DNA from: Caulobacterales bacterium
GTDB lineage: Bacteria; Pseudomonadota; Alphaproteobacteria; Caulobacterales; Parvularculaceae
Assembly: GCA_020638525.1 (NCBI GenBank)
Contig: JACKIL010000012.1
Location: 1-64,000, forward strand
Direction of reading: 5' to 3'
Length of the DNA: 64,000 nt
Positions 1 through 9,857 of this stretch are shown in pieces. The notes under the pieces are model-generated. The model ran no database searches. It saw only the letters and a list, made by a program, of their open reading frames with translations, and had not been told where the DNA came from. The position numbers and the translations under genes were made by a program. Numbering within the stretch: the first letter of the stretch is position 1; each line of letters starts with the position of its first letter.

Positions 1-632
1 AATGCGAGGCGGCGGGCGATTGGCGCAGGATCGAGAAAGGCGAAGGGTGGCGATCGCAGACGGCGGGGGCTTTCCCGCCATGCTTTTAGGTGGCTATTGG
101 CTTGCAAATTCAACACCGTCGCCGCGAGTCAGGTCGGCGTCGCGCCCGGCGATCTCCATGAGGATGATTTTCTTTTCGGGTGAACTGGGTTGACGCGCTT
201 TGCGGACGAATTTGTATCTCTCGGCGAGGCTCTCCCTCGTGAGATTCGAATCCTTCTCTGGTTGGGCAATGTAATCGATCAGGAAAGTGTGGCGGCGATT
301 GCGGCGGGCCCCGCAATATGCTGACGCGTGCGTTTGCGCAGACGCGAGAGGAGTTGTCGCCCCGGCGTAATTAATACCTTAAATAGTGTATATTTGAGAC
401 TTTTTCAAAGCGAGCATATCAATTCCTTGAACATTTTTGACACTCTGTTTCTGTTGAATCTAGTGTATTTGAAGTAAATGAGATTTTAGGCCGCTTGTGC
501 GGCGAGTTTTCCTTTATTGTTCAAGTTTCTAGCGACTATGGAAGAGTCTACGGGGATACAGTTGTGCAAAATCCGGGTTCAGGCGCGCGTGAGGCGATTG
601 CGCATGCAAGCCGTCTCGTGACGTGAGCCGCA
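1..632. other. Gene-poor left edge; AT-rich 5' region of the LuxR-type gene
   Basis: No convincing gene is seen here. Between about 100 and 325 two short open stretches in different + frames (roughly 109-182 and 190-324) read like protein but end in stops and match nothing I recognise; they may be gene remnants. From about 365 to 545 the composition turns clearly AT-rich compared with the rest of the window, as expected for a long promoter and leader in front of the regulator at 633. Confidence 0.4.
437..466 (+). promoter_or_regulatory. Candidate promoter upstream of the LuxR-type gene
   Basis: A perfect TTGACA lies at 437-442 and TAGTGT at 461-466, spaced by 18 bases, inside the AT-rich stretch. 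If used, it would give a leader of about 160 nt. The -10 box is a weak match, so this is an inference from sequence only. Confidence 0.3.
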
Positions 633-1727
633 ATGTCTCGAAAAGTAATTGAAGCGCTTCAGGAGGCACCGGTCACGGGCGAGTGGCCGCGAGCGCTGAC
701 GCTTATGGCCGATGCGTTTGGCGGTTGGGGCTGTTGCCTGGTCAGTTCCTCTCCGAGCAAAGGCATGCTGGCGCGCGCGTTAGGGCGCATTACGGAAGAG
801 CATATGCGCGCCGCGGTCTGTGCGGGCGCGCTTGATCCGGCGAGCAATCTGCGCCTTCAGGTGGTGCGTGCGAACGGCCTATCGACTATCGCGTCGGAAG
901 CAGACATTCCCGATCCGGCCGCCTGGTTGGCGAGCCGCTACTACAATGAATTCGCTCTACCGGTGGATGCGCCATACTCAATGTTCGCCCGGCTTGGATC
1001 GAATTATGATGAAGTGACAACGGCTTCGATCTGGCGGAGCAGGCGCCAGGGCGCCCCCGGCGCAGAAGAATTGGCGAGATTTGCGGCCATATTGCCGGCT
1101 TTAAGCGACGCCGTGACGTTGCAGCTGGAGCTCGACCGGCGCGCTTTTCAGTTTTCTGCACATTCGTGGGATCACACCAATACGCCTGCATTCTATTGCG
1201 ATCCGCATCTGCGCGTTCTGGCGATGTCCGCCGCCGCCGAAATGGCTGCGTCGAAATCGGAATTCGTTTCTCTCAGGCGGAACCACCTTCAGCTTGTGGC
1301 GCCGCGCCACCAGCGCCGCCTTGCGCGCTCTGTTTCGGCGGCTTGCCGCTGTTACGATGGCCCGACGTCGAAAATGATATTCGAAGCGCCATCTGTTGAC
1401 GGATCCGCGACTGCGCGTTTTGCAGTAGCGCCGGTAAGAGAGGAGAATGTCGATGCTTTTCGATCGCCGGCGGCGCTTGTCCTCCTGCTCGACGAGGGCC
1501 GGGCGGACATAACTTCGGGTGCGCGCCGCGAGGTGTCTTTGACGAATGCTGAAGAAAATATCGCGCGCGGGCTTCTAAGCGGCCTCACCACGCGCCAGAT
1601 CGCGGAAGCACGAGGGTCAAGTATTGCTACAGTACAAACTCAAGTAAAAGTTTTGAACCAAAAGCTATCCGCCAAGCACAGGGCGGCTTTGTTGGCGCGC
1701 CTTCGTACGATCCTCGGCGAAGATTGA
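633..1727 (+). CDS. LuxR-type HTH transcriptional regulator
   Basis: A 364-residue protein whose last 65 residues form a LuxR/NarL-type helix-turn-helix: LTNAEENIARGLLSGLTT, then RQIAEARGSSIATVQTQVK. The first 290 residues have no recognisable receiver or autoinducer-binding domain; they may be a PAS/GAF-like sensor, which I cannot confirm. It starts at ATG 633 after a long AT-rich leader, and no other gene shares its strand closely, so it is probably monocistronic. The target genes are unknown. The HTH assignment is firm; the ligand and role are not. Confidence 0.8.
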   Translation: MSRKVIEALQEAPVTGEWPRALTLMADAFGGWGCCLVSSSPSKGMLARALGRITEEHMRAAVCAGALDPASNLRLQVVRANGLSTIASEADIPDPAAWLASRYYNEFALPVDAPYSMFARLGSNYDEVTTASIWRSRRQGAPGAEELARFAAILPALSDAVTLQLELDRRAFQFSAHSWDHTNTPAFYCDPHLRVLAMSAAAEMAASKSEFVSLRRNHLQLVAPRHQRRLARSVSAACRCYDGPTSKMIFEAPSVDGSATARFAVAPVREENVDAFRSPAALVLLLDEGRADITSGARREVSLTNAEENIARGLLSGLTTRQIAEARGSSIATVQTQVKVLNQKLSAKHRAALLARLRTILGED

Positions 1728-1748
1728 GGCGCGCCGAAAGCGACCGGC

Positions 1749-2222
1749 CTATTTCTCCAATACCTGTGGCCAGTTGGCGTCGCCCTTCGCGACATAACCG
1801 GGCACGTCTTTCATCCAGTCTGCCTGCACCTTGTCATTGTAATTGAGGTAGAGCTTGCCGTCGAAGATCGTCCAGTTTTTCGGGTTTCCACGCGCGGTAT
1901 AGCCATGCGCGACCGCCCAGGCGCAATAGCCGCCATATTGCGGCGCATAGGATTCAGGATTGGCCTGAAAGAGCGCGAGGTGCTCGGCCGTGGAAAAGCG
2001 CCATGTCGCGCCGCGCCAGGAAGTTTCGAATGCGGCGTCGCCTTTCACGGGCGCGCCTTCTTCAAAATAGGCTACGGCGTCGTAGCCTTCGACGGCGAGG
2101 CTTGAGAAGCGCGGCGTGTAAGTTTCCGGCTTGGCCGCTCTCGCATCGCCGGCGAATCCGAAGGTGAGGCCAGCGAGCGAGAGGAGCAAAGCAGCGAAGG
2201 CGGCGAAGCGGCGCGAGTGCAT
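1749..2222 (-). CDS. Exported YHS domain-containing protein
   Basis: A 157-residue protein. The start at 2222 is preferred over the longer frame from 2288 because it is preceded by a GGGGAAC ribosome site and opens a clean signal peptide (MHSRRFAAFAALLLSLAGLT, cleaved near ADARAA). The mature part has the YHS-type pattern: VEGYDAVAYFEEGAPVKG, then YGGYCAWAVAHGY with a single Cys. Proteins of this kind are periplasmic and thought to bind metal or heme, but the reaction is unknown. It is convergent with the LuxR-type gene and stands alone. Confidence 0.8.
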   Translation of the reverse strand: MHSRRFAAFAALLLSLAGLTFGFAGDARAAKPETYTPRFSSLAVEGYDAVAYFEEGAPVKGDAAFETSWRGATWRFSTAEHLALFQANPESYAPQYGGYCAWAVAHGYTARGNPKNWTIFDGKLYLNYNDKVQADWMKDVPGYVAKGDANWPQVLEK

Positions 2223-2419
2223 GTCGGGTTCCCCGGATTGGCGGCGATAAAACGTGTGCTGATCGCGTAGCGCGAAGGCCGCGCTCACGTCGAATCACGT
2301 CTGGCGGCGCGCCTGCGGAGGCATCCGCCGATTAAGGCCTTTCGCGCTGCGGCATATCGCGGTTGCGGGCCGGCCGATTCCGCCTAATCTGGCGGCCACG
2401 CGAATAATTGGGGACAGCC

Positions 2420-4177
2420 ATGATCCGAGTTCTCGCCGCTGCATTCGGCGCTTTCATGCTTTTCGCCGGAGCAGCGCTCGCTGCGCCTTCCGAAGATCTC
2501 AAGATGCTTTTCAACGACTACTGGGAAAGCGAACTTGCGGAGGATCCGTTCGGCGCGACCTATAACGGGCGCACCGATGCGAATGACAAAGTGACGTCAG
2601 TGGCGCCGGAAGATTATGCAAGGCGCACGGCGCAGCTTGAAGCCTTTATGGCCCGGCTGGAAGCGATCGATCTTTCTCAGGTCTCTGAGAACGACAGGCT
2701 GTCGGCTGAGCTCCTGAAATTCATCCTGAAGCACGATATCGCGCTGTCGGCGTTCGACCGTTGGCGGATTCCGTTTCTTGCTGACAGCGGATTCCAGATG
2801 ACCATGGGTTTCGTGATGAGCGCGACGCCCTTCCGCACGCAGAAGGATTATGAAGACTACATCAAGCGGCTGAAGGCTTTTCCGACTTTCCTCGATCAGA
2901 ACATCGCCAATATGCGCCAGGGGATCGCAGACGGCTTTACGCAGCCGAAGGAGATTCTTCCGCTGATCATCCCGTCCTTTGAAGCGCAGGTGAAGGACGA
3001 TCCGAAGGCGCATCCGCTGTATACGCCGTTCGAAAATATTCCTTCCTCGATTTCATCGCGCAAGCGGCAGGCGTTGCAGCGCGAAGGGGAGAAGGTGCTT
3101 GCGGAAGAGGTCATCCCGGCGTTCGCGCGCGTGCTCGCCTTCATGAAAGACGAGTACATGCCGAATGCGCGCGATACGCTCGGCGCGAACGCGCTCCCCA
3201 ATGGCGATGAATATTACCGCGCGCTCGTTCGTTATTACACGACGCGCGATGATGCGACGCCGGAAGCGATCCATGAGCTGGGGCTCAAGGAAGTCGCTCG
3301 CATTCGCAATGAAATGGTCAAGGTGATGCGCGAGACGGGCTACAAGGGCACGCTCGAAGAATTCATCGAATTCCTGCGCACAGGCCCGCAATTCTATCCG
3401 AAGACGGCGGAGGAGCTGCTGCGCTATGCGGCGTGGCTTGCGAAAGACATTGACGGACGGCTTCCCGGATATTTCGGCAAACTGCCGCGCCAGCCTTATT
3501 CCGTCGAACCCGTTCCGGCGGAGATCGCAGAGAACTATACGAGCGCGCGCTATTCGGGCGCAGCGAAGGGCAGCCTTCATGGCGGGCAATATTGGGTGAA
3601 CACGACGCATCTCGACAAGCGCCCGCTTTATGAGATGACGGCGCTCACCCTGCATGAAGCGGTGCCCGGCCATCACTTGCAAAATGCGCTCTCGCTTGAA
3701 ATCGAGGATGCGCCGGAATTCCGCGAGCAGTTCTATCCGCACGCCTTCGGCGAAGGGTGGGGGCTCTATTCCGAAAAGCTCGGCGTTGAGATGGGCGTTT
3801 ATCAAACGCCCTACGACCAGTTCGGCCGCCTTTCGATGGAGATGTGGCGCGCCTGCCGGCTCGTCATCGACACCGGCATTCACTCGAAAGGTTGGACGCG
3901 TCAGCAGGCGATGGACTATCTCGCTTCGAACACCGCACTGTCGCTCAAGAACGTTCAGACGGAAGTCGATCGCTACATCGCCTGGCCGGGGCAGGCGCTC
4001 GCCTATAAAATGGGTGAACTGACGATCTGGGAGCTGCGCCACAAGGCGGAGAAGGCGCTTGGCGACAAGTTCGACATTCGCGAATTCCATGATGCGGTGC
4101 TCGACCAGGGCGGCCTGCCGCTCGATGTGCTCGCCGAACAGGTCGACGCCTATATCGCTGCAAAGAAGGCCGAGTGA
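2420..4177 (+). CDS. DUF885 family metallopeptidase-like protein, secreted
   Basis: About 585 residues from ATG 2420, which has GGGGACA just upstream; a TTG 12 bases earlier is less likely. An N-terminal signal peptide (IRVLAAAFGAFMLFAGAALA) directs export. The family signature HEAVPGHH sits at residues 412-419 and is followed by GEGWGLYSEKL, the expected zinc-binding layout of DUF885 proteins. These are presumed carboxypeptidase-like or oligopeptide hydrolases; substrates are largely uncharacterised. A second family member lies at 4799, and the acetyltransferase at 4177 overlaps this gene's stop, so the three probably form an operon. Confidence 0.85.
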   Translation: MIRVLAAAFGAFMLFAGAALAAPSEDLKMLFNDYWESELAEDPFGATYNGRTDANDKVTSVAPEDYARRTAQLEAFMARLEAIDLSQVSENDRLSAELLKFILKHDIALSAFDRWRIPFLADSGFQMTMGFVMSATPFRTQKDYEDYIKRLKAFPTFLDQNIANMRQGIADGFTQPKEILPLIIPSFEAQVKDDPKAHPLYTPFENIPSSISSRKRQALQREGEKVLAEEVIPAFARVLAFMKDEYMPNARDTLGANALPNGDEYYRALVRYYTTRDDATPEAIHELGLKEVARIRNEMVKVMRETGYKGTLEEFIEFLRTGPQFYPKTAEELLRYAAWLAKDIDGRLPGYFGKLPRQPYSVEPVPAEIAENYTSARYSGAAKGSLHGGQYWVNTTHLDKRPLYEMTALTLHEAVPGHHLQNALSLEIEDAPEFREQFYPHAFGEGWGLYSEKLGVEMGVYQTPYDQFGRLSMEMWRACRLVIDTGIHSKGWTRQQAMDYLASNTALSLKNVQTEVDRYIAWPGQALAYKMGELTIWELRHKAEKALGDKFDIREFHDAVLDQGGLPLDVLAEQVDAYIAAKKAE

Positions 4178-4707
4178 TGTCTTTCGAGATTCCCGTCATC
4201 GAGACTGAGCGGCTTATTCTCCGGGGGCGGCGCCTGGAAGACTTCCCGGCCTATGCTGCGATGTGGGCGCACCCCGAGGTCGTGCGCTACATTGGCGGCA
4301 AGCCGCTGACGCAGGAAGAAGCCTGGGTGAAGTTCACCCGGCAAGCTGGCTTCTGGGCGCTTAAGGGGTATGGATTTTGGGCGCTCGAAGAAAAAGCGAG
4401 CGGCGCCTTTGTCGGCGATGCAGGCGCAGCCGATTTCAAGCGCGATCTTGAGCCGTCGCTTGAGGGCAAGCCCGAATTCGGTTGGAGCCTCATGCCGTCG
4501 GCGCAGGGAAAAGGCTATGCGACCGAGGCGATCAAAGCCGGCCTTGAATGGGCGCGCGAGGCGCTTTCTGCAACGACCTATTCCTGCATTATCGATTCGG
4601 CCAATGCGCCGTCCTTACGCGTCGCTGAGAAGTGCGGCTTCAGGAAGGTCGTCGAGACGACCTATAAGGGATCGCCCACCCTGATTTTAGAACAACCCGC
4701 CGCTTGA
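4177..4707 (+). CDS. GNAT N-acetyltransferase, RimJ/RimL type
   Basis: A 176-residue acetyltransferase opening with IPVIETERLILRGRR, the standard start of the RimJ/RimL-like GNAT group. The acetyl-CoA loop region reads GWSLMPSAQGKGYATEA (Q/RxxGxG/A type). The ATG overlaps the TGA of the upstream DUF885 gene by one base (TGATG), which points to translational coupling; an in-frame GTG lies directly before it. The acceptor could be a protein N-terminus or a small amine and cannot be told from the sequence. Confidence 0.85.
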   Translation: MSFEIPVIETERLILRGRRLEDFPAYAAMWAHPEVVRYIGGKPLTQEEAWVKFTRQAGFWALKGYGFWALEEKASGAFVGDAGAADFKRDLEPSLEGKPEFGWSLMPSAQGKGYATEAIKAGLEWAREALSATTYSCIIDSANAPSLRVAEKCGFRKVVETTYKGSPTLILEQPAA

Positions 4708-4798
4708 GACTTGCCAGGGCAGGGCGCTTCGGCTGTTGAGTTTCAGGAAGTACGCAAAGAAACGGCCCGCCAAGGGCCAAAAGACGAGGGGTTACTTC

Positions 4799-6565
4799 AT
4801 GCGCAATCTGTTGCTCGCCGGTTGCGGCGCGCTCGCCATCGCCGCTTGCAGCGCTGAGACCGGCACCAAGTCATCGGACGCCGATCCGGCGGCTTCGCTG
4901 AAAAGCATCGCCGACGAATATCTCGAAGCGGTGACGAAACGCGATCCGTTTTCCGTCTATTTCACGCTGACCGATGTGATGACGCCCGATCACGCCGCAA
5001 TGCCGGATATTTCGCCTGAAGCGCGCACGAGCTTCGCCTCGCAGGAAGATGTGCTCCTCGCCCAGCTTCTTAAAATCGATCCGGCGAAGCTCACATCGCG
5101 CGCCGACTGGGTCGCCTATCAGTCAATGAAGGAAGCGATGGAGGCCGATGTCGATTTGAGGCAGTGCCATCAGGATTGGTGGTCGGTCAGCCATATGATC
5201 GGCTGGCAGAACGGGTTTGGCGACATCGCTTCCATTCAGCCTGTTTCTACGCCCGAAGAACGCGCAGCTGCGCTTGTCCGTTGGGGCAAGCTTCCCGCTT
5301 TCATCGCGCAGGACCGCGCCAATCTGGAAAAGGGTTTGAGCGAGGGCTATTCGGCGCCGAAAAGCGTCGTCGCGCGCGTCGTTGCGCAGCTTGACGGTCT
5401 CGTCGCCGCCCCGCTCGACCAGAACCCCTTCTTCGACTTTGCAATGCGCGCGGAAGGAGAGCCGGAGTTTCAGGCCGAAACGCGCACGCTCTTTGAAAAT
5501 GAGGTGATGCCGGCGATTGCTGCATATCGCGATTTCTTGCGAGACGTTTACATGCCCGCAGCGCGCGAAGAGCTTTCGATCAGCGTGCTGCCAAATGGTG
5601 CAGCGTGCTATGAGGCGATGCTGCGCGGCTATCATACGGCTAAAATCGGCGCTGAGCGAACATATGAACGCGGACGCGATGAAGTCGACGCAAACCGCGC
5701 GGGCGCGATCGCACGCGCGGAAGCGCTGCTCGGCGAATCCGACCTCGACGCCATACAGGAGCGCGTTAAAGCCGATCCGCAGAACCGCTTCTCAAGCGAA
5801 CAGGAGCTTATCGATTATACGCGCGAACTTGTGCCGCTCGCGAAGGAGAAGACGGCTCCATTCTTCAAGGCGATGCCCACGCAGGATCTCGTCGTCGAGC
5901 AATATCCGGAGTATTTGCGCGGCACAGGCCAACCTTCGAGCTATGAAGCGAACGCCGACGCATCGAAACCTGCGACATATAATATCGATACGGATCATTG
6001 GATGACGCAAACGCGCGGCGAAGCGGATATCGTCGCCGTTCATGAGGGGTGGCCGGGTCATCACATGCAGATCGCGACGGCGCTCGGGATTGAAGGGCTG
6101 CATCCGATTACGCGCGTCGCCGTCTCGATCGCCTATATCGAAGGCTGGGCGCGCTATGCGGAAGGCCTTGCAGAAGAAGCTGGCCTTTATCGGAATGGAT
6201 ATGGCGAGATATCGCGGCGCATGTGGCCGGCGCGCGGCATGGTCGTCGATCCGGGTATCCACGTCTTCGGCTGGACGAATGAGGATGCGATCGAGTTCCT
6301 GAAAGAATCAGGCCGATTCGATGATGAGACGGCGCGCTCGGCGCTCGATCGCATTGCGACGATCCCCGGCCAGCTGACCGCCTATGATACGGGCGGGCTG
6401 GAAATCAGGGAACTGCGCCGGGAAGCGGAAGAGCGCCTAGGCGACAGGTTCGATATTCGCGAGTTCCATCAGCGCGTGCTTGAGAACGGCGCCGTGCCGC
6501 TAGGCGCGCTGCGCGAGCATGTCGAAGAATGGATCGACGAACTTGAGAAAGGTGCGGCGCAATAG
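4799..6565 (+). CDS. DUF885 family metallopeptidase-like lipoprotein
   Basis: About 588 residues from ATG 4799, preceded by GAGGGG; the open frame reaches back to 4736 but that part looks non-coding. The N-terminus MRNLLLAGCGALAIAACS carries a lipobox (IAAC), so the protein is probably anchored in a membrane facing the periplasm. The metal motif HEGWPGHH begins at residue 415 and is followed by YIEGWARYAEGL. It is a diverged relative of the secreted protein at 2420, with similar length and the same late segment (RFDIREFHQRVLENGAVPL). Both are probably periplasmic peptide hydrolases (inference). Confidence 0.85.
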   Translation: MRNLLLAGCGALAIAACSAETGTKSSDADPAASLKSIADEYLEAVTKRDPFSVYFTLTDVMTPDHAAMPDISPEARTSFASQEDVLLAQLLKIDPAKLTSRADWVAYQSMKEAMEADVDLRQCHQDWWSVSHMIGWQNGFGDIASIQPVSTPEERAAALVRWGKLPAFIAQDRANLEKGLSEGYSAPKSVVARVVAQLDGLVAAPLDQNPFFDFAMRAEGEPEFQAETRTLFENEVMPAIAAYRDFLRDVYMPAAREELSISVLPNGAACYEAMLRGYHTAKIGAERTYERGRDEVDANRAGAIARAEALLGESDLDAIQERVKADPQNRFSSEQELIDYTRELVPLAKEKTAPFFKAMPTQDLVVEQYPEYLRGTGQPSSYEANADASKPATYNIDTDHWMTQTRGEADIVAVHEGWPGHHMQIATALGIEGLHPITRVAVSIAYIEGWARYAEGLAEEAGLYRNGYGEISRRMWPARGMVVDPGIHVFGWTNEDAIEFLKESGRFDDETARSALDRIATIPGQLTAYDTGGLEIRELRREAEERLGDRFDIREFHQRVLENGAVPLGALREHVEEWIDELEKGAAQ

Positions 6566-6574
6566 CGCCGCGCC

Positions 6575-8524
6575 TTACTTCAGCGTTTCATCAAGCCGTT
6601 GCTGCGTGACCGGGTGATAGCCGGGCCGAGCCTCTGCATAAACTTCCTGCGCCCACACCTTGCGGCCTTCATTCACAAGTTCGCTATAGAGGCGGAAGAT
6701 GAATTTTCCGCGCCCGACGCGAAGAAGGAATTTGCGAATTTCCGGGAAGGCCGGCTCATAGCCTGCATCGATCGATTTCATGAACCACGCGAAAGCGATT
6801 TCATCATTCGTGCTGTGCGTTAGGTCAAACGTAATGTCGAGCGCGGCGAACTGGTCGAGCGTCGTGTGGTCGGGGAGCGAATTGATGAAGGACAGCCATT
6901 CATGCGTTGTCCAGCCATCAGCCCCGAAATCGGCGGGCGTCATGTCGCCGGCGAGCCACGCGGCCTGCATCTCGACGATCTTCGCGAAAGCGTCCGAATG
7001 CGGAATGATCATGGTCGCCGAAAGGCCCGGCTCATAGAGCCATTCATGCACTTCTTCCTCGCTCACGACGCCCGGATGGGCGGTGAGGAGATTGTCTTTG
7101 AGGTATTCGACGAAATCTTCCGTAATCACCGTCTTGAACGCAAAGTGGTCGAAATAGCCCTTGAGGAACGGATCGAACACATCGCGTCCGAAACGCGTTT
7201 CGAGAAACTTCAGGAAGAAGGCGCCCTTGATGTAGGAGACCTGCGAGAAAGCGTCATCAGGGTCTTCAATATCGGCGGGCATTTTCAGCTGCGTCAGCTC
7301 AGGGCGCTTCGCTTCGCCCACGACGCGCTTCAATTCATCGAGATCGAGCGTGCGCTCCATCTCTGCGCGCTCGGGGCCGTAGAGCGCTTCCATGACGCGG
7401 TTCTCGACATAGGAGGTGACGCCCTCATTGAGCCATGCGTCGCGCCAGGTCGCATTGGTGACGAGATTGCCAGACCATGAATGCGCAAGCTCATGCGCGA
7501 CGACATTGGTCAGGCTCTTGTCGCCCGCGATGATGGTCGGCGTCAGGAAGGTGAGGCGCGGGTTCTCCATGCCGCCGATCGGAAAGCTCGGCGGCAGGAC
7601 GAGCATGTCATACCGGTCCCAGCGGTAGGGGCCATAGAGCGCGGCGTCCGCCGCTTCCATCTTCGGCGTATCCTCGAACTCCTTGGCCGCGCGGTCGACA
7701 ATATAGTCTTCCGCATAAACGCCGATGTGGTCGCTGATCGGCCGGAACTCGATGTCGCCGACAGCGACGGCGATGAGATATGGCGGAATCGGCTGCGGCA
7801 TCGAGAAGTAGTAGTCGCCGTCGCGGACGCCGTCCGGGTCCTGCGCGGCGCTCATTACGGCGAACAGGTCCTTCTGCGTACGGAGCGTCGCATCATAGGT
7901 GATGCGGATCGCAGGCGTATCCTGAATGGGAACCATGGAGCGGGCGTTGATCGCCTGGTTCTGGCTGTACATGAAAGGGTGCGCCTTGCCGGCGGTTTGT
8001 TCAGGCGCGAGCCATTGCAGGCCGAGCGCGCCGGGGCTCGTCCGATAGGCGATGCGCACTTGCGCCGCGCCTTCGGGCAGGGCGATCTCAAGTCGCGAGC
8101 CCATCACCGGATCGTCCGCGCCGAGATTGATCGTCGCCGCCACCCATTCTTCGCCGACGCGCGCATCGACGGACCTGATCGTCAGGTCGTTGGTATCGAG
8201 AATGAGGCTCTTTGCATCCGGCTTCACATATTCAAGGTCGAGCGTCGCCGTTCCGTCGAGAACCTTTTCATCGAAGAGAACATCGAGATCGAGGCTAACA
8301 TGCGTCACGCGAACTTCGTCGTAATTGGCGTAGCTGAACTTGTCGCGGCGAAGCTCCTGTTGCGTTGCGGAGGTTTGGTCAGCCGGCGCGTTCGTTACGG
8401 CGGCGGTCGCCGCGATTTCCGGTGATGACGCGAGCGTCGGCGTGCTTGCATCCTCGCGTGAGCAGGCCGCAGCGGATATAACGATGACAGCCGCGCTGGC
8501 GGCAGCGGAGAGGCGAAAATTCAT
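6575..8524 (-). CDS. M1 family zinc aminopeptidase, lipoprotein
   Basis: A 649-residue protein from ATG 8524; the open frame runs on to 9022 but the upstream part is in the shadow of the divergent AraC gene. The start gives a lipoprotein signal ending in ISAAAC. The M1 signatures are complete: GGMENP (substrate recognition), HELAH at 344-348 with the third zinc ligand Glu at 367 in WLNEG. A C-terminal helical domain resembling leukotriene A4 hydrolase/aminopeptidase B follows. It removes N-terminal residues from peptides, here probably in the periplasm. Its end lies 9 bases from the convergent DUF885 gene, which together make a small peptide-degradation cluster. Confidence 0.93.
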   Translation of the reverse strand: MNFRLSAAASAAVIVISAAACSREDASTPTLASSPEIAATAAVTNAPADQTSATQQELRRDKFSYANYDEVRVTHVSLDLDVLFDEKVLDGTATLDLEYVKPDAKSLILDTNDLTIRSVDARVGEEWVAATINLGADDPVMGSRLEIALPEGAAQVRIAYRTSPGALGLQWLAPEQTAGKAHPFMYSQNQAINARSMVPIQDTPAIRITYDATLRTQKDLFAVMSAAQDPDGVRDGDYYFSMPQPIPPYLIAVAVGDIEFRPISDHIGVYAEDYIVDRAAKEFEDTPKMEAADAALYGPYRWDRYDMLVLPPSFPIGGMENPRLTFLTPTIIAGDKSLTNVVAHELAHSWSGNLVTNATWRDAWLNEGVTSYVENRVMEALYGPERAEMERTLDLDELKRVVGEAKRPELTQLKMPADIEDPDDAFSQVSYIKGAFFLKFLETRFGRDVFDPFLKGYFDHFAFKTVITEDFVEYLKDNLLTAHPGVVSEEEVHEWLYEPGLSATMIIPHSDAFAKIVEMQAAWLAGDMTPADFGADGWTTHEWLSFINSLPDHTTLDQFAALDITFDLTHSTNDEIAFAWFMKSIDAGYEPAFPEIRKFLLRVGRGKFIFRLYSELVNEGRKVWAQEVYAEARPGYHPVTQQRLDETLK

Positions 8525-8662
8525 GATAACTTCAGCGCCTTGTGTGTGGTGCGAAAGCCAAGAAACTAGGGTGAAACAGACGGACCGGCAAGGTGCGTGC
8601 GGAAGAGCCCTCGCGGGCCGCGAAAGTCTGCCGTAGAAGGGGATTTTCGTAGGCAGCGGCGA

Positions 8663-9799
8663 ATGGTTGCGACATTGCAGAACATATTGAGTGGGCTGAT
8701 GGTTCTCGGGGTGGCGCAGGGCTTGCTGCTCGGTTTCCAGCTCTTTCAGTTGCGCGCAAGAAATCCCTTCGGATATTTCAACCTGCTTCTGGGCGTGTGC
8801 GCCGTTACGGCGATCATCGCCGAACAATGGTTTGTCTTCACGGACGCCTGGCGGAATTTTCCGCATATCATCCGGGCGACAAGTTGGGCGCCTTTTTTGA
8901 TCGGCCCGACCGCCTGGCTGTTTGTTCGTAGTCTCGATAGACCGGGCATGAGAGCAATCGACCTCGTTCACTACGCGCCGGCTGCAGCGGCCCTTGCCTT
9001 CTTCATCCCCTTTTACCTGCAATCAGGGGAAGCGAAAATCGCGTTTGTAGACGGAACGAACTCTATTCCCATCGAATCGAGTGTTCTGGGTGTCGCCAAG
9101 GCGGCGTCGATGATTGGTTATCTCCTCGCTGTGCGGATTGTTCTTGGAAAGGGTTTCGTAGCCCGTGGAGACCGGTTGACCGGTCAGTTCCGCAGAGCCG
9201 TTTCCCTTTTTCTCGCGTTCCTCCTCCTGCTCCTCCTTGTTTTCGGCTCTGAGCACATCCTCGGTGAACTTCCGGTGTCTTCCGATACTCTCGCTGCGAT
9301 CGGTGCTGCGGTCTTTTTCTATTCCGCATCCGCTATCGCTATGACGCAGTGGCGCGACTTTGCTTTTTCGCTCGCTCCGGCCAGTACGGGAACGAAGCCA
9401 GCGACTTTGGCGGGCGCCGCCGAGGCTGAGAAGCTGTTAGATGAGGCGACAGCGCTCCGGATATATGAAGACATGAGAGCGCGCGTCCTCGAAGCTGGTC
9501 TATATCGCGAGCCGTCGCTGAAAATTGACGCTCTCGCGGAGAGATTGGGCCTTCCCTCACATTATCTTTCTTTTGTCATAAACCGGGGTGCGGGACGTAA
9601 TGTTCAGGCATGGCTCAACTCAATGCGGATTGAAGCCGCGCAAGCGGCCTTGCTCGCTGAACCAAAAACGCCCGTGCTCGATATCGGCCTTGCCGCAGGC
9701 TTTAACAGCAAGGCTTCATTCAACCGCGCCTTCAAGACTGAAACAGGTATGACGCCATCGGAATTTCGGGCGCGTAGCGCGTCTCAGATTGCAATCTGA
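8663..9799 (+). CDS. AraC-family regulator with N-terminal membrane domain
   Basis: A 378-residue protein. ATG 8663 is chosen because it opens directly into the first hydrophobic segment (LSGLMVLGVAQGLLLGFQLF). Residues 1 to about 240 form six or seven membrane helices; the C-terminal 100 residues are an AraC-type double HTH (IDALAERLGLPSHYLSFVIN, then DIGLAAGFNSKASFNRAF). Such proteins are thought to sense a membrane or extracellular cue and act directly on DNA. It is divergent from the M1 peptidase and lies ahead of the hydrolase at 9858; either may be a target, but that is a guess from position. Confidence 0.85.
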   Translation: MVATLQNILSGLMVLGVAQGLLLGFQLFQLRARNPFGYFNLLLGVCAVTAIIAEQWFVFTDAWRNFPHIIRATSWAPFLIGPTAWLFVRSLDRPGMRAIDLVHYAPAAAALAFFIPFYLQSGEAKIAFVDGTNSIPIESSVLGVAKAASMIGYLLAVRIVLGKGFVARGDRLTGQFRRAVSLFLAFLLLLLLVFGSEHILGELPVSSDTLAAIGAAVFFYSASAIAMTQWRDFAFSLAPASTGTKPATLAGAAEAEKLLDEATALRIYEDMRARVLEAGLYREPSLKIDALAERLGLPSHYLSFVINRGAGRNVQAWLNSMRIEAAQAALLAEPKTPVLDIGLAAGFNSKASFNRAFKTETGMTPSEFRARSASQIAI

Positions 9800-9857
9800 G
9801 GCGACCTTGCCCGAGACAGGCGCGCAGATGCCCACTCTCAGCCACAGTGGGAGAAAC

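Noticed and set aside
2..193. 63-residue open frame at the left edge
   Set aside because: No ribosome site or family match, Arg/Gly-rich as expected for random GC-rich frames.
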